A stretch of 64,000 nucleotides of DNA from Prostheceraeus crozeri (Eukaryota > Platyhelminthes > Polycladida > Euryleptidae). Each line of letters opens with the position of its first letter. Position 1 is the first letter of the stretch. The translations under genes were made by a program, and so were the position numbers. Positions 20,200 through 31,510 of this stretch are shown here, piece after piece. The notes below the pieces were generated by a model. It saw nothing but the letters and a program-made list of their open reading frames with translations, was not told the origin of the DNA and did no database searches. The DNA lies in contig CAJQUW010014401.1 in assembly GCA_907163375.1 (NCBI GenBank), positions 186,001 to 250,000 of the forward strand. Reading direction: 5' to 3'.

Positions 20200-20560
20200 T
20201 TAGATGATATCCGTGAGAATCTGAGCATTCCAAGATTTTTCAAATTGAATACCTCTGATCCCGTCGCGATACATTTATTCTGTGATGCAAGTTTCATGGC
20301 ATTTATGTGCAGCGTGATTTATTTTTTTCAAAACAACATATCCATCTTTGTATGTCCTAGATTCAGGGTGGCACCATAAAGAAAAAAAATGCTATGGACT
20401 ATCCCTAAACTTAAATTGAATGCGATGGTTATAGATAGTCGACTAGTTACGCATATTATTGACATTTACAAAGATGATTTTACCTTCAGCTCCATTCATG
20501 ACAGACTCTGAAATATGCTTGCATTGGTTGATCAACAATAAGTTAAAACGCCGAAAAGTA
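20200..20560 (+). pseudogene. BEL RNase H, 5' part
   Basis: It contains the F-C-D-A-S segment with the first RNase H Asp near 20284, and near 20504-20530 the D-S-E-I-C-L-H-W-L segment typical of BEL RNase H. It then stops abruptly at the Tc1-like insertion (20561). Several frameshifts. Confidence 0.8.
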
Positions 20561-20911
20561 CAGGGTGACACAGCTAAAGGTTCAATTTTTATTCCTCTCC
20601 TAATCATGGGGAAATTGCAATACGAAGTCACTGCTGCCCGTAATGTGATCACTAGAATACAGCATTTTGTAAATCATAACTTATGTTATCGTTGTTGCTC
20701 TATATCTATGATTTTGCTTCGTAGTTTTGGAACCATCAATTGATAAGTTTTACTTAAATGTCGTAATTTCCTAAAAGGTTGCACTTGTCTCGTAGGTCAA
20801 GCACACAGCTTGAATGTTATGAATAAGTGAATAAGTGACTATTTTAAATTTTCAAATTGAAATTCGTCGATTTCTAAGTTGAAGCGTTCAAATTTTGTTC
20901 ACAACTATTGA

Positions 20912-21317
20912 TTGACGTTGATAAAATATCGAATTTGTTTGGGACAACGGCGGTCATTGATTGCGCATCCCATTAGCAACGAGCTAAATGCGCGGCTTGG
21001 TATGACTGCTTATGGGGAGTGTTGCTCATGTGCATTCAAAGATTCGTGCTGTTTATTTGGCAATAACTTTGACACTCCCTCAAGTAGCATTATCAAAAAG
21101 TGGCGTGTTCTCCTGATGGAGACAGACTGTGTTATTGATCAAGCAAGAGACACATGAAAAACAACATATCCAGAGAAATGTGTTGAGGCTCGGAATCTTT
21201 TATGAAATCGAGCCTCATACCATCAGTTTAAGAGGCGCATCTTCAAAATTAGATGTGAGTCGCGAATCCGTCAGGCGATATTTGAAAGAAATGAGATTTC
21301 ATGCTTCAAAATGCTAA
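20912..21317 (+). pseudogene. Tc1-like transposase, N-terminal DNA-binding part
   Basis: Two overlapping frames. The first (20912-21157) has an S-S-S-I-I-K-K-W segment followed by L-x-E-T-D-C-V-I-D, like the first helix-turn-helix of Tc1-like transposases. The second (21129-21317) has S-L-R-G-A-S-S-K-L-D-V-S-R-E-S-V-R-R-Y-L, like the second helix-turn-helix. A frameshift joins them near 21150. Confidence 0.75.
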
Positions 21318-21393
21318 TTGTTCGATCTCTGAGGGAAGACAAAGCTTGTCGGAATAACTTTAAAGAGCTTCGAGAATTTCTTCGTCAAGCCAC

Positions 21394-21687
21394 TTGATGC
21401 AGTTACCATTCTCTGACGAAGCCTACTTCATCCTTGATGGGTCAGACAACTGCCGTTATTGGTCAACTGATGATCCTCATTGGCATCATGAGAGCAGCCT
21501 TTGTATTCGAAAAGGACAACCAAAAGATTTGAAGCAGCGAATCATGAGTGCTTTTCACTTGGTGATATCAGACATTTTGTCAAATGCTTTCAACGATTGT
21601 CGTCGTCATCGAAGAAGAAGGTGGACATCGTGGATGCTGAATATTTTTAAATCTTACAATAAATTGCTACTTCTGAAGTTACTTTGA
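21394..21687 (+). pseudogene. Tc1-like transposase, catalytic fragment joined to C-terminus
   Basis: Residues 6-26 contain F-S-D-E-A-Y-F and later C-R-Y-W-S, which match the second catalytic Asp block of arthropod Tc1/mariner transposases (F-S-D-E-x-x-F...N-C-R-W). The P-H-W-H-H-E-S block follows. The last 50 residues resemble the extreme C-terminus (L-K-Q-R-I...F-N-D). The region with the third catalytic Asp or Glu is missing, so this is an internal deletion. Confidence 0.8.
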
Positions 21688-21933
21688 GCTTTCTATTGAC
21701 ATTTATGAAAATTGAAATGTGAAACTTTGAAAATAATTGTCAAAAAATTATCAATTTATAGTTTCAAAACTATGAAGCAAAATCATATATATAGAGCAAC
21801 AACGATAGCATAAGTTATGATTTACAAAATGCTATATTCAAATGATCACATTGCAGGCAGCAGTGACTTCATTATGCCCTTTTCCCATGAATAGGAGGAG
21901 AATAAAAATTGAACTTTTAGCTGTGTCACCCTG

Positions 21934-22190
21934 AAATTGTCACTCAGCAATTGAGTTGCAGACATCAAGAGTCATATTCCACAATCTTCATGGTCACACG
22001 TTCCTTCTGATGAAAATATAGCTGATTTGATGACTAAAGGCTGTTCGTCTCGGGATTTGTTGAAACCAGACATTTGAAAGTTTGGACCTCGGTGGATTAC
22101 ATCGAAAGAAATGTGGTCGAAATGAAAGAGCATGAAAGATGAGAACGATGATAAGATTCCAGAGGATATTTGTACCCCCTGTCAGCCTGT
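21934..22190 (+). pseudogene. BEL RNase H/linker, 3' part
   Basis: After the Tc1-like element the BEL sequence resumes. Near 21995-22060 it has H-V-P-S-D-E-N-I-A-D-L-M-T-K-G, the end of the RNase H region, where the family has P-S-x-x-N-P-A-D-x-x-T-R-G. A Trp codon further on has become TGA. Confidence 0.8.
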
Positions 22191-22740
22191 CTGATCACTG
22201 CTCAAAATTATCCGAAGAAGTTGACATTAAGAGATTCAGTTCCTATTCAGAGCTAGTGCGAACAATGACATGCGTTCTAATATTTATCAGAAACTGAAAT
22301 CACTAAGTAGACATTTTTCTCCTTCCCTTTCGTCAGAAGAAATAAACTCTGCAGAAAATGTTCTAATACAGCTTCATCAAAGAGATATTTTCCAAAAGAG
22401 TATGAATTTCTTGAATCACGTTCTTGTGACTCTATCACGAAAAAGAGACTTGATCTCGTTCGTTCTTTGAACTTAATTCTTCATGATGACATAATCAGAA
22501 CTGCCGGTCGATTGAGACAGCACAGATTGATCACAGCCTGAAGTTTCCGATATTAATTCCTAAAAATGATTTTCTCACAAAACTTATTGTGTTATATTAC
22601 CATGATGTCACCTTTCACTCTGGAGTTGCAGGACCAGTGAATGCCTTGAGACACAAGTTCTGGTTGCCATGTGCTAAATCACAGTGCCAAAAAATGATCA
22701 GACATTGTACTGACTTTGTAATGACACTGTTTCCTTCTCA
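22191..22740 (+). pseudogene. BEL integrase zinc-binding domain
   Basis: It contains L-H-Q-R-D-I-F-like and R-T-A-G-R-L-R-like segments, then in the frame at 22589-22777 Y-Y-H-D-x-x-F-H-S-G-V-A-G and F-W-L-P, which is the His-rich half of the integrase zinc finger. The C-x-x-C half is partly lost (C-T-D-F). Frameshifts at about 22400 and 22540. Confidence 0.82.
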
Positions 22741-23370
22741 TCCATGGGAGTCGACTTTTCAAGTAGTCTTGCAGTAAAGAGTGGGCCTCATACTTTCAAA
22801 AAGTGCTACATCTGCATATTTTCCTGTTGCACTACCAGAAACTTGAATCTTGAGTTGTTGTCTGATATGTCTACTGAATCGTTTCTTTTCGGGTTTCGTT
22901 GCCATTGTGCAGCTAATGAAACACCAAACTTTGTTGTATCAGATAATGCCAAGACGTTCAAAAGGCTGACCATAAAATTCAGAAATTGTATTCTCTTCTT
23001 TGGACAGCAGACACTGACTCATCTTTCTCTAAGAATGGAATTCAAGGGAAATTTTGTGATGAGCTGACGTTCAGAAACATTCCTGTTAAAGCGCCATGGT
23101 GGGGGGGATTTTATGAACGCTTCGTAGGAGTCGTGAAGATGAATTTGAAAAAGACACTAGGTCGTTCATGCATAACATTTGACCATTTACGTGTGTTACT
23201 GAAAGAAATTAAATGTGTTCTGAACACTCGTCCTCTCACTTCTCTAGAGAAATCACCAAACGAATTAGAGCCTCTAACTCCTGCTCATCTGCTTTACGGA
23301 TATAATCCCACTTTACTTCCTAATCCACAAGTCAGTTATGATTATGGAAGACGTAGATGACACCTATAGC
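22741..23370 (+). pseudogene. BEL integrase catalytic core
   Basis: Two overlapping frames carry the catalytic blocks. G-V-D-F with the first Asp is near 22750. V-S-D-N-A-K-T-F with the second Asp is near 22938-22960. A-P-W-W-G-G-F-Y-E-R with the catalytic Glu is near 23091-23120. L-N-T-R-P-L-T follows, then L-E-P-L-T-P-A-H-L-L-Y-G. The three catalytic residues are present but lie in two frames. Confidence 0.88.
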
Positions 23371-23499
23371 TCTGATAAGGTGCTATACTTCACCCATCCT
23401 TCTTCATGACACCTTCGCACCCCACTTCAATGCCATTTCATTCAACGTTTCCAATCAGAATATTTCGTCGTCCTCCGTGAACGCCATTCATATCAAATT

Positions 23500-23870
23500 A
23501 GTAAGATGAAGACCCCAAGTGATGCTTCTCCTTCTCCTTCTGTAGATCAGCTGGTCTTAATACATGATGATATTCTAACACGGCTTAAGTGGAAGGTTGG
23601 TATCATAGAAAATCTGATTGTTGGTGAAGATGGACAATGTCGTGCCGCGCATCTTCGAACCTCAACCGCAAAGACAGACCGTGTAATATCGAAGCTCTGC
23701 TCACTGAAGCTGTCGACATCCACCCGTCTTCCAATCTCCGAACAAGGTGTGAAAGAAGCTGAACACAATACAATACAGCGACTTCCTGGTGAAACTGAAC
23801 CGGCCAATCGTCCTCCTCGAAGATGAGCAGCTGATGTCGCAATGAAGGGGATGGATGCTCTCGTGAATCA
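23500..23870 (+). pseudogene. BEL pol C-terminal region (DUF5641-like)
   Basis: In the frame at 23506-23826 it has V-D-Q-L-V-L-I-H-D-D, R-x-K-W-K-V-G-I-I-E, G-E-D-G-Q-C-R-A-A-H-L-R-T and I-S-K-L-C-S-L, all marks of the chromatin-binding-like tail of BEL pol. A TGA at 23824 cuts the family's closing R-P-P-R-R-A-A stretch in two. Confidence 0.85.
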
Positions 23871-23929
23871 CTGACTTTACTTTCCCGTACACCATTGCTG
23901 CTAGAACTCTCTCCAGAGCAGCACTTCCT

Positions 23930-24096
23930 CGCCCGGACTTATGTGGAATCCTATTCTGTAAATGTGACCTTGACTTTGTTTGTCTACACTAGCGTAGGCT
24001 ACGTTTAATTGCTTCATAACGGTTGTAAAGATGAAAAGGTAACAATAAAATATCCTTGAGATATTCCAGTTATTTTGTATGGCTACAAATTCGACA
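23930..24096 (+). repeat. Right LTR of the BEL element, truncated
   Basis: It matches 16735-16901 with scattered changes and lacks about 50 bases near its start. It ends TTCGACA like the left LTR. Divergence from the left copy and the deletion suggest an old insertion. Confidence 0.85.
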
Positions 24097-25162
24097 ATCC
24101 CTGATGCGTCTCTGTGTGTGGCAGCATCTGTCATTTGTCTAATGTCTGGCTATCTAATAAATCCATATAAATACCATGCAAGCCTACTGTCGCATTTCCT
24201 TTGAGTTTGAGACTTGTGCTTTCAACTAAATAGGAAAAATCTTCTCCTAGCCTTCACATAAAAATCATAAAATAGCTTATTTGTTTTACTTTTGCGTGTA
24301 TAGCATACTTATTCAATAGGGTGAATTTTTCTTGAGGCACTTATCTTTCTTCAAACAAACTTGTAAACATTTCTGCTCTTCAATTCATGTCAATTATCAC
24401 ATTAACTTCAACTTCATCAGTTCAAGTAGCATTTAGTCTCTCTGAGGTATCATTCACTTGAGACTAAATTACAAGTTTGTAAGTAAATGCCAGTCAAGTT
24501 TCAAATATTTACATTCCAAGGATTGCAAGGCATGATAAATCAATATTAGATGACGTTGCGTGCTCACCTCAATATAATTTTGCTAATATTCTTTATTCCT
24601 TATTCATAAACTAATTTTCTAGAGAGGTAGTAAAGAAAATTTCACGTCACACTTTGACGCACCATAAAATGCATGATTGATTGAGGTAGAGCTGACAGAG
24701 CTATTAACTCGGGGCGCTGTAGTCTTCAGAAGACTAAGTGTCGATTTCTTATTTTAGGCATTCATAAACTCAGAGTCTTCAGCAGTTTTTTGAAATAACA
24801 TACCTTCGACATTCATGTTTGATGAGCAGACTGCATGATAGGAAATGTTTTCTTTTATTTTAAGTATGTCATTGTCAATGCTTGATGAGTTCCATAACTC
24901 GCACTCTTGTCTAGGATTCAAAAACAGCATGCGTACTTTAAATAATCTTGCTGGCAAAAAAATTGCTCTTTGTTTTTCAAGAAATTTAGGAATTATGACA
25001 ATGATATAAGAGTTTTTTCATAAATCCTTCATTTTTGCATAATTCCTAATTTGGTAATATTTAGATGGATTTGATAGTCACTAATATACAGTGTCTGATA
25101 GTCACAAATAAATAAGTTTGCACAGCGTCCAAACTTATCGAATGTGTAATCAGAGATAGCTA
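24097..25162. other. Intergenic, nothing recognised
   Basis: AT-rich. Perfect palindrome GTCTTCAGAAGAC near 24722, otherwise nothing. Confidence 0.5.
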
Positions 25163-25351
25163 ATGGCAGTTGGAATTTGGAACACAAATTCGCTGACAAA
25201 GAATTCACAATTCGGCTTCCGCTCGAACTCAGCTGGTTGTATCCAGTTTCCAGAATTTTTAATCACTTCTAATATCGATCGTGGCAATTCACCTGATGTG
25301 ATGTGCATGTACCTTGATTTTGAGACGGCCATACTTATATTTTGCCTTTGA
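25163..25351 (+). pseudogene. LINE reverse transcriptase fragment
   Basis: A 62-codon open frame with L-T-K-N-S-Q-F-G-F-R-S followed about 25 residues later by R-G-N-S-P-D-V-M-C-M-Y-L-D-F-E-T-A. This matches the order of non-LTR reverse transcriptase blocks: T-x-x-Q-x-G-F-R, then D-V-x-x-L-D-F-x-K-A-F-D with the first catalytic Asp. No other part of the LINE is next to it, so it is a short truncated scrap. The minus-strand frame of 60 codons is its shadow. Confidence 0.6.
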
Positions 25352-27879
25352 ACAATTATCAGTTGCTTTTCTTTCCAATCACCTAGTGATTTACAAGTTA
25401 AGATTTAGCATAATTCAGGACAACTCAGGCTTATAATGCTACATTGTATAATGTAATATCTGAAATCCAAAAACGAAAAAGTCACTGGGTCACCAAGTGG
25501 TGTCCTTGATCTGATAGCTCGGAGCTGCAGTATGTTCTAAATAACCCGATGACTTGATGCTATCGTTGGTTTGAATAATTGACATGCTGAGTACATGCTG
25601 TTCATTGGTCATTCATGCATGCCCCAACCTAGTTCTCCGACGATGTCGCGATCTTGAGTCAATTCTCATTATAGTCAACTTCAGGTAAACAATATACTTT
25701 GTATTTTTACTGCTTCGACAGTTTGATAGACTTAAGCTAGCAGAAAAAATCAAAGCAAGACAACAAAAATTGTGTATTTCCTTTATACTAATTTGTCTTT
25801 TATTAATTTTACTCAATGTCTATATTCTATTTGCCGGATTAGCAATAACTCTGTCTCTTACTGTGCCTTTGCAGCTGAAAATCAAATTAAAAAGTCAGTG
25901 GTTAAATAAAGTAAAGAAAAGACAGGCAATATTTAGCAATATTTCTTGTTGTTTGTTGTCGATACGATGTTTATCTGAGAAGTGAGAGGCGGAAATTTCG
26001 TCGCAGTCCTGTCTGCTTCTCTCCATTAACAGTGATGATGTTTTCTGCAGATCCTTGCATTTTTAGGATGGAATTTCAGCCGTAAGTGAGGAATAGTTTC
26101 ATTCATGGTATGTGACCTTGAATATATTTTGCGGATGAGTTTGCGGGATTATATCGATATATGAAGAATTATCTATCCGAAACATTTGCTCTTGATCTCT
26201 CTCCCTTAGACCGACATTCCTTCGGCACATTATGGAGTACTGGGAAGCAATGAAACAGTAAATATTAACTTAATCTTCTTCATATTTTTTATGCATCATA
26301 AGCACAATAGCCTCATCAAACATCATGCATCTTTGATATATTCCACTGTGGGAAACACAATTGATATTTTAATGAATTTTCATTTTGGTAGCGCGTAGTC
26401 GCTTTGAAGCCGACGCATCAAAGAAGGAATAAATTTTCACAGCTCTTACCACCTCTAATTGAAATTGTACAACTTGCTTTTATGGAATCGGAATTAGATT
26501 ATTCATAATTAATGGTTTTTATCGGATCAAAAATATGGTAAACATGATTATTTATGCTGTGCTGAATCTTGAGTATCCTATACTAGAATGGTCGACGGAT
26601 AAGTGAAGCGAATTATTTTTGCTCACATGATATCTGTAAATATAAAATCTTCTATCCGGATCTTCTAATCCCGGATCATGTTTATATTGGCTAATCAATG
26701 TCGGGATCCCGAGAAATTTTAAATAAGATTTTTTTATTGATGTTATCTTTACTGTCTCACTCCTCTAAACTGAAATCACTTGAATATCTTTAAATTTGCT
26801 TTAGTGCCGCCGGGTTGTTGTGTGGCACGGTAAAGGCAATCTGTACAACAGTCACACGGTGCAACGGTTTAATCGCAATTTTTTAATTTGGCTGCCGAAA
26901 ACTATTTCCATGTCTGAAACATCTCCAAGTATCTAATTGTTTCGATTTATTTCTTTAGATTTGAAATATTTATTAGTCTTTCATCGAAAGGCTCCACCTA
27001 AAATATTGAATTCCCTTAATGAAAGATTAATGGAAACGAGTTGACACCTTTATATTTTTTCGATAATTTGCAATGTTTATTATATACTATGGTAATTGCA
27101 ATTTATATTACTACCAACCACAATAGAATCAAGTAGCAATGTCAGCTTTATGCAACAAAAAGTAGATCCTAAGTATAAAATGTACAGATAATCATGGCAT
27201 TTGGTGCATTTGTTTATGTTGTAATGCAGCCACTGCATCTTTTCTTCTCAATATACATGTATAGCTGCGCTCGTAACCGACTGTTTATAATTCACACATA
27301 CATGTATTTTCAAGAAACTCTCTTCGAGTTGTATTCAGAACAGCCTAGTTTTCCCTATTCAATCAAATATACTCCCAATGTATAATTTAAGGTGGGAAAT
27401 TGAAGCAACGTCGTTATCATTTTTTAGAAGTCAATATATTTCTACGACTAGGCGTCGTTATCATCAGGGCAGATATCATAAAAAGAAACTATTCAACAGC
27501 ATGTGCTCAAAAATGGAAAAGGTGAAGATGCGAAAATAGATATTTGTAGCACTGGGCTGTGGATTTGGGAAATCATAGCTATGCGATTATACGGCAATAG
27601 CCATCGGAACAATCAGCATGCGAATCAAGGGAACATCAAAATCAGAAAGGAGCTCCAGGAGCCCCACCCTTGCCACCAGCCATGTTCTTCGGAGATCTAT
27701 TAGCCCGTGCAAAATAGGTTTGAGATTCAGCGATTTAGAAGCACATCTCCATATACGTTGAATACGATCCAGACTTGTGTTATTGTATATTACAGTAATA
27801 GAAGCCTGAAAAATATTCGGCTGAAACGCGTTTGGATAGCGGCACTATGAATCAAGCAACAATCGGTAATAATTTCAAT
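25352..27879. other. Intergenic, nothing recognised
   Basis: About 2.5 kb of AT-rich DNA. A hydrophobic 71-codon frame at 25770-25985 is likely due to T-rich codons. Confidence 0.5.
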
Positions 27880-27960
27880 CAGGTTGAGAACCGGCCAGGT
27901 TTTTGACGACCGGGCCGGCGGTCGGCGTAATTAAAACCGGTTTGCGGGGGCCACGCTGGC
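27880..27960. mobile_element. End fragment of the GGCCGG hAT-like family
   Basis: It starts CAGGTTGAGAACCGGCC and is rich in CCGG and GGCCGG, as at 13716 and 57800. No partner end was found. Confidence 0.35.
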
Positions 27961-28023
27961 ACATTCAAAATTCTACGGCGAGTAGGACGACTGTTATCGA
28001 CTATCGGACGTCATTAGGTAAGG

Positions 28024-28127
28024 CTAGACCGCTAAACGCAATTCAATTTCCATGTAGCATGCACAAAATGCATGCAGTGAAAGGTAATGACGTAGTTGAC
28101 CAAGCGGCGAGAGAGGTTAACCATTTT
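28024..28127 (+). pseudogene. Possible LINE RNase H fragment
   Basis: Within the 100-codon frame 27903-28205, residues about 54-74 read as H-K-M-H-A-V-K-G-N-D-V-V-D-Q-A-A-R-E. That is like the G-H-x-G-I-x-G-N-E-x-A-D-x-A-A-R end of LINE RNase H domains. Only this one block matches, so it is a weak call. Confidence 0.3.
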
Positions 28128-28324
28128 CCAAAGAGTTCAAGACAGGACAAAAGTATCAGGACTCTCTCGGCAAAACGCTTATTGGTCTTTATCACTAAGT
28201 TATAATTAAAAGAATGACAGGGCCTTCGACGTCTAGCGCCTTCTATCGGTCGATGTAAGTGCTAAACGGCAGCCGTTTTACCGAGAGAGTCCTGATACTT
28301 TTTGTTCTGTCTTGAACTCTTTGG
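28128..28324. repeat. Foldback with 50-bp arms
   Basis: Arms 28128-28177 and 28274-28324 are inverted copies with about three differences. They share CAGGACTCTCTCGG and CCAAAGAGTTCAAGACAG. The spacer is about 96 bp. The low divergence of the arms contrasts with the decayed surroundings. Confidence 0.8.
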
Positions 28325-29549
28325 AAAGTGAAAAGTAAGTCTAAAGGCATTCCTGATAAGGAAAAATTCCCAATCATAATACAATTATTCGCAATTTGAT
28401 AACTTGTTTTGCACGGCGGAAAAGACTATGAGCAATAATACTCGTAATGACCTGTTTATCTGATAAGAAAAATCCCCACGTTATAAATTACAATAATACT
28501 TCTGATAATAATAGAAAACATGTTGGTTCGTCCAATGAAGAACTTCAAAAATAAGATTACTCACGGACGATTTATTTTGAAATTAAAAATAGTGTTACTA
28601 GAAAATACTTCACGGTCTATTAAGACCACATCTTCAAGCGAGAATGGCATCAGGCAATTCATGATGTGCAGCATGCAAAATCAATAATTCTAATTTAGAA
28701 CAATGCGTTGTAATTTAAAATAATGCCTATGATAATAGTAGTTACAGAGTCAATCATGTACATGTTCAAGCAAGTTGATAACAGATGATCAAAATAGTGA
28801 CCGAAACCGGCAATGATGCAAGAAGAAAAAACAACCTGATTGCTGACTGAGTGATGAGGCCACGAAATGCTTTGTTTCTAAAAGTGAAAGAATTCCAGTG
28901 ATTTGCAGGGTCAATTGAGAAATCTCGACACAGAAGCTTAAAATTCAGGTCTTTTGAGCTTCTGTTGATGACCTAAGAGGCTGGAAAAAGAGCTCCTACG
29001 ACGGCATATCATAAATTTCTCACTTCACGATGTGCTCCAGACTATTTGCAGACCCCGCACAACATCAATCAAAACTTATCGCATGCCGCAAAATTCAATT
29101 CACTGTCTATTATTCAGGTGGTAGTCCCAACTGGTATTTCATGTAGTTGCATTGAAATCCAGTCATTCATTGTATCTCGGAAGCTGAAGGTCTTATATTA
29201 ACTATTCCAGGCAATGAAGTTATTCAGTAAATGGAATAATCTTTCAAATATGGTAATGAATCCACACTTCTTAGAAAATTCCGCAGGCTAGAATATAGGA
29301 TTCTCGAAACTTTATCTGAGATAAAACAGGGTTCCAAAATACATGTATAAGTTAATAATTTCAACATTTGAGAAATAGTTCGCAACATTTATGTCACATA
29401 TGCTATATGTGCTCCTAAATTATGCATGCGCTGAATACATCATATTGACTCAACAACAAGTTCTAGAATGGACATCGTCAGCGGTCAACATAGGCTAAAT
29501 TGAATCAACCGTCAGGCTATACTGTCTTCAAAATTTATGGCCGATGGTC
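28325..29549. other. Intergenic, nothing recognised
   Basis: AT-rich, no frame or repeat of note. Confidence 0.5.
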
Positions 29550-29617
29550 AGTGTTGCTAAAAGTGGCCGACCGGCAATAAGCGGTCTGATCGGTAAGCAG
29601 CCGATTTCAACCCTAAC
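29550..29617. mobile_element. Short GGCCGG-family MITE-like copy
   Basis: It starts CAGTGTTGCTAAAAGTGGCC and ends ATTTCAACCCTAAC, with GGCCG/CGGCC words between. The start matches the hAT-like terminus at 58952 (CAGTGTTGGAACCGG on the minus strand). Confidence 0.4.
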
Positions 29618-31380
29618 AATAAATTTACATTCATAGCAAAAGTCTAAATGATTAATGTACTGGTGGTGTGATCATTGTTGCGCCATGTGATATTCCAGTG
29701 AGGCCCAAACCTGGGACTTAAGCGCTGCATAGAATGTACAGCTCCGGAGTGAAGTGATACAAATAATCTAACATCGAATTTAATGTTTCATAAAACCGAC
29801 AAGATTAAGGGTTTCATTATATCTACGTACAAAGCATTTTTGCAGATTTTTCCATTTGAAACATTTTATGCTTTTTTAATTTCATACTCTGCATGATGAT
29901 CAGCCACAGCCACCTTTGAATCAAAAAGCACTATATTAAATTCGATTGCTCGCTATTGATGCAAGATTACAAAACAAAATCGATAACAAAATCGATGATC
30001 GATTGTAATTGACATGCCAAAATGTTCAGCAAAAAAAGCGTTATCCCTACTTTCTGTGTTCGACAACCTAGGCCGACTTTACCTCGAAGGCAGATCATGA
30101 TACATAAAAGATACATGCGAAACGTACTTGAAAACGACTTCCCACTTTTTGTATCCTTAAGCTCTAAGGAATCATTTTGGCCCAAAGTAGTGTAATGATA
30201 ATTTTTGATGCTTCTGAAAAGAATATTTATATGTGCACACTTTTTAGCCTAATTGAATCAACAGCAGATTATAATGAAAGATCTACTTCGACCATTGACA
30301 ACGTTATCAGTTATCAAAAAAATGAAGAGACTCATACATAAATTTTCCATTCGTATATCTCTCTATCAACGAAGGGGTTTGTCTCTATCAAAGTAAGAAT
30401 GGATGCTCATGAATGTGATGACTATAATGTGCATGAGGATTTTGAAGACGGCTGAGATGACTGTGTAGACGAATTAGGCTGGCATACGAGACACAACAGC
30501 TTTAAAAAAGTCCGTAAGTGCTGAATACAATTTAAGAGACGAGTGAAGCTCGGGTCTCATATACTGATAAGCAGGTGAAGAATGCAGACATTTTCCCATG
30601 GGCTTTAGAGTTTTGTGTGACAGTCCTATCACTATTTTGAATTATTAAAGCCCTCGAGAAAACTTCCTCGTCACTAGATTATCTATAAATCGCTTCATTC
30701 ATGTCTTGAACCATGACTGCCATCGCACCTTGTGCTGCATCAAGTTCGAGATTATGTTCAAATATATGCAGCCTTGTTCCTTCTATAACAGATCAACTCA
30801 AATGAAGTATGGGGAGATTAACAAAACTTACTCATATTATTTGAAATTAACGATACCACTGCATGGTTTGCACAAAATTATACACTAGGATTCGCATATA
30901 TATATATATATGGTGTTCAGATGCATCATATTGTTGTCAGTTGGTCTATATTGGCGACTCTATGATCACGGAGAAATTCCCTCCTGAATTTCTATGCTCT
31001 AGTCTTCAACGCAAGACATCTTGCGAAAATGTAAGATTGAATCTGTATATTGAGACTGTATCTTGAATCAGTAATTGCATAACCATCTGTCAATATCATC
31101 ATATGCACATCATCTTTGATATTCATCTTGTTTACAATCTGGTGCTTGTGTTTGCTGGTCAGGTGTTCAAGCCATGATCCGACAACACACTCCAATGAGA
31201 CGGCTTAAATCCCAACTAATTTGGATGGGACCAAATGAACGAATCATTGAGACTAAAAAACATGCGCAGGGCCTTGATATACAGAGACGGAAAGAAAGTT
31301 GAGAGTGTTCTAGCTGGCGCTATATTACCTGCCCGAACATAAAAACTCCAATTTTCGATCTGAACCATTGAGGAGGAACA
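29618..31380. other. Intergenic, nothing recognised
   Basis: AT-rich. A short (TA)n run is at 30895-30910. No supported frame. Confidence 0.5.
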
Positions 31381-31510
31381 GCCTTTTTATTTAAGATCGG
31401 ACATTCTTCAAATGTCCGACCTCTGTAAATGTAAGAGAAGTGCTAACGGTTGAACATGTCCTAACATGCGTCAGTGGGAACATTCGAGGTGATATGGTTA
31501 CTGGGAATAA
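31381..31510 (+). pseudogene. LINE C-terminal fragment
   Basis: In the frame of the Cys codon at 31413 there is V-R-E-V-L-T-V-E-H-V-L-T-C, with the second Cys at 31467, followed by a short I-R-G-D. This is the C-x(n)-T-V-E-H-x-L-x-x-C pattern found after the reverse transcriptase of many Jockey- and RTE-like LINEs. Nothing upstream is recognisable, as expected for a 5'-truncated copy. Confidence 0.5.

Larger units (their letters stand above)
20561..21933 (+). mobile_element. Tc1-like (IS630/mariner superfamily) DNA transposon, nested, deleted
   Basis: A 1373-bp element inserted in the BEL RNase H. Its terminal inverted repeats are about 180 bp long (20561-20740 and 21755-21933) and begin CAGGGTGACACAGCTAAA. 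The left flank ends in TA, as expected. The right flank reads AA, so one TA copy has mutated. The BEL coding sequence resumes directly after 21933. Inside are fragments of a Tc1-like transposase in plus orientation. The insertion post-dates the BEL element. Confidence 0.88.
16672..24096 (+). mobile_element. BEL/Pao LTR retrotransposon, decayed, with nested Tc1-like element
   Basis: Two related LTRs bound about 7.4 kb. In BEL order it holds gag, a DUF1758-type protease, reverse transcriptase, RNase H, an integrase zinc domain, an integrase core and a DUF5641-like C-terminal region. All are broken by stops and frameshifts. A Tc1-like element (20561-21933) interrupts RNase H. Without it the element would be about 6.05 kb, normal for the family. 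No matching target duplication is seen at the two ends, so the right LTR is truncated or the element has recombined. Confidence 0.93.

Noticed and set aside
16672..24096. BEL element as an intact retrovirus-like provirus
   Set aside because: Stops, frameshifts, altered catalytic residues, a truncated LTR and a nested transposon make it a dead copy.
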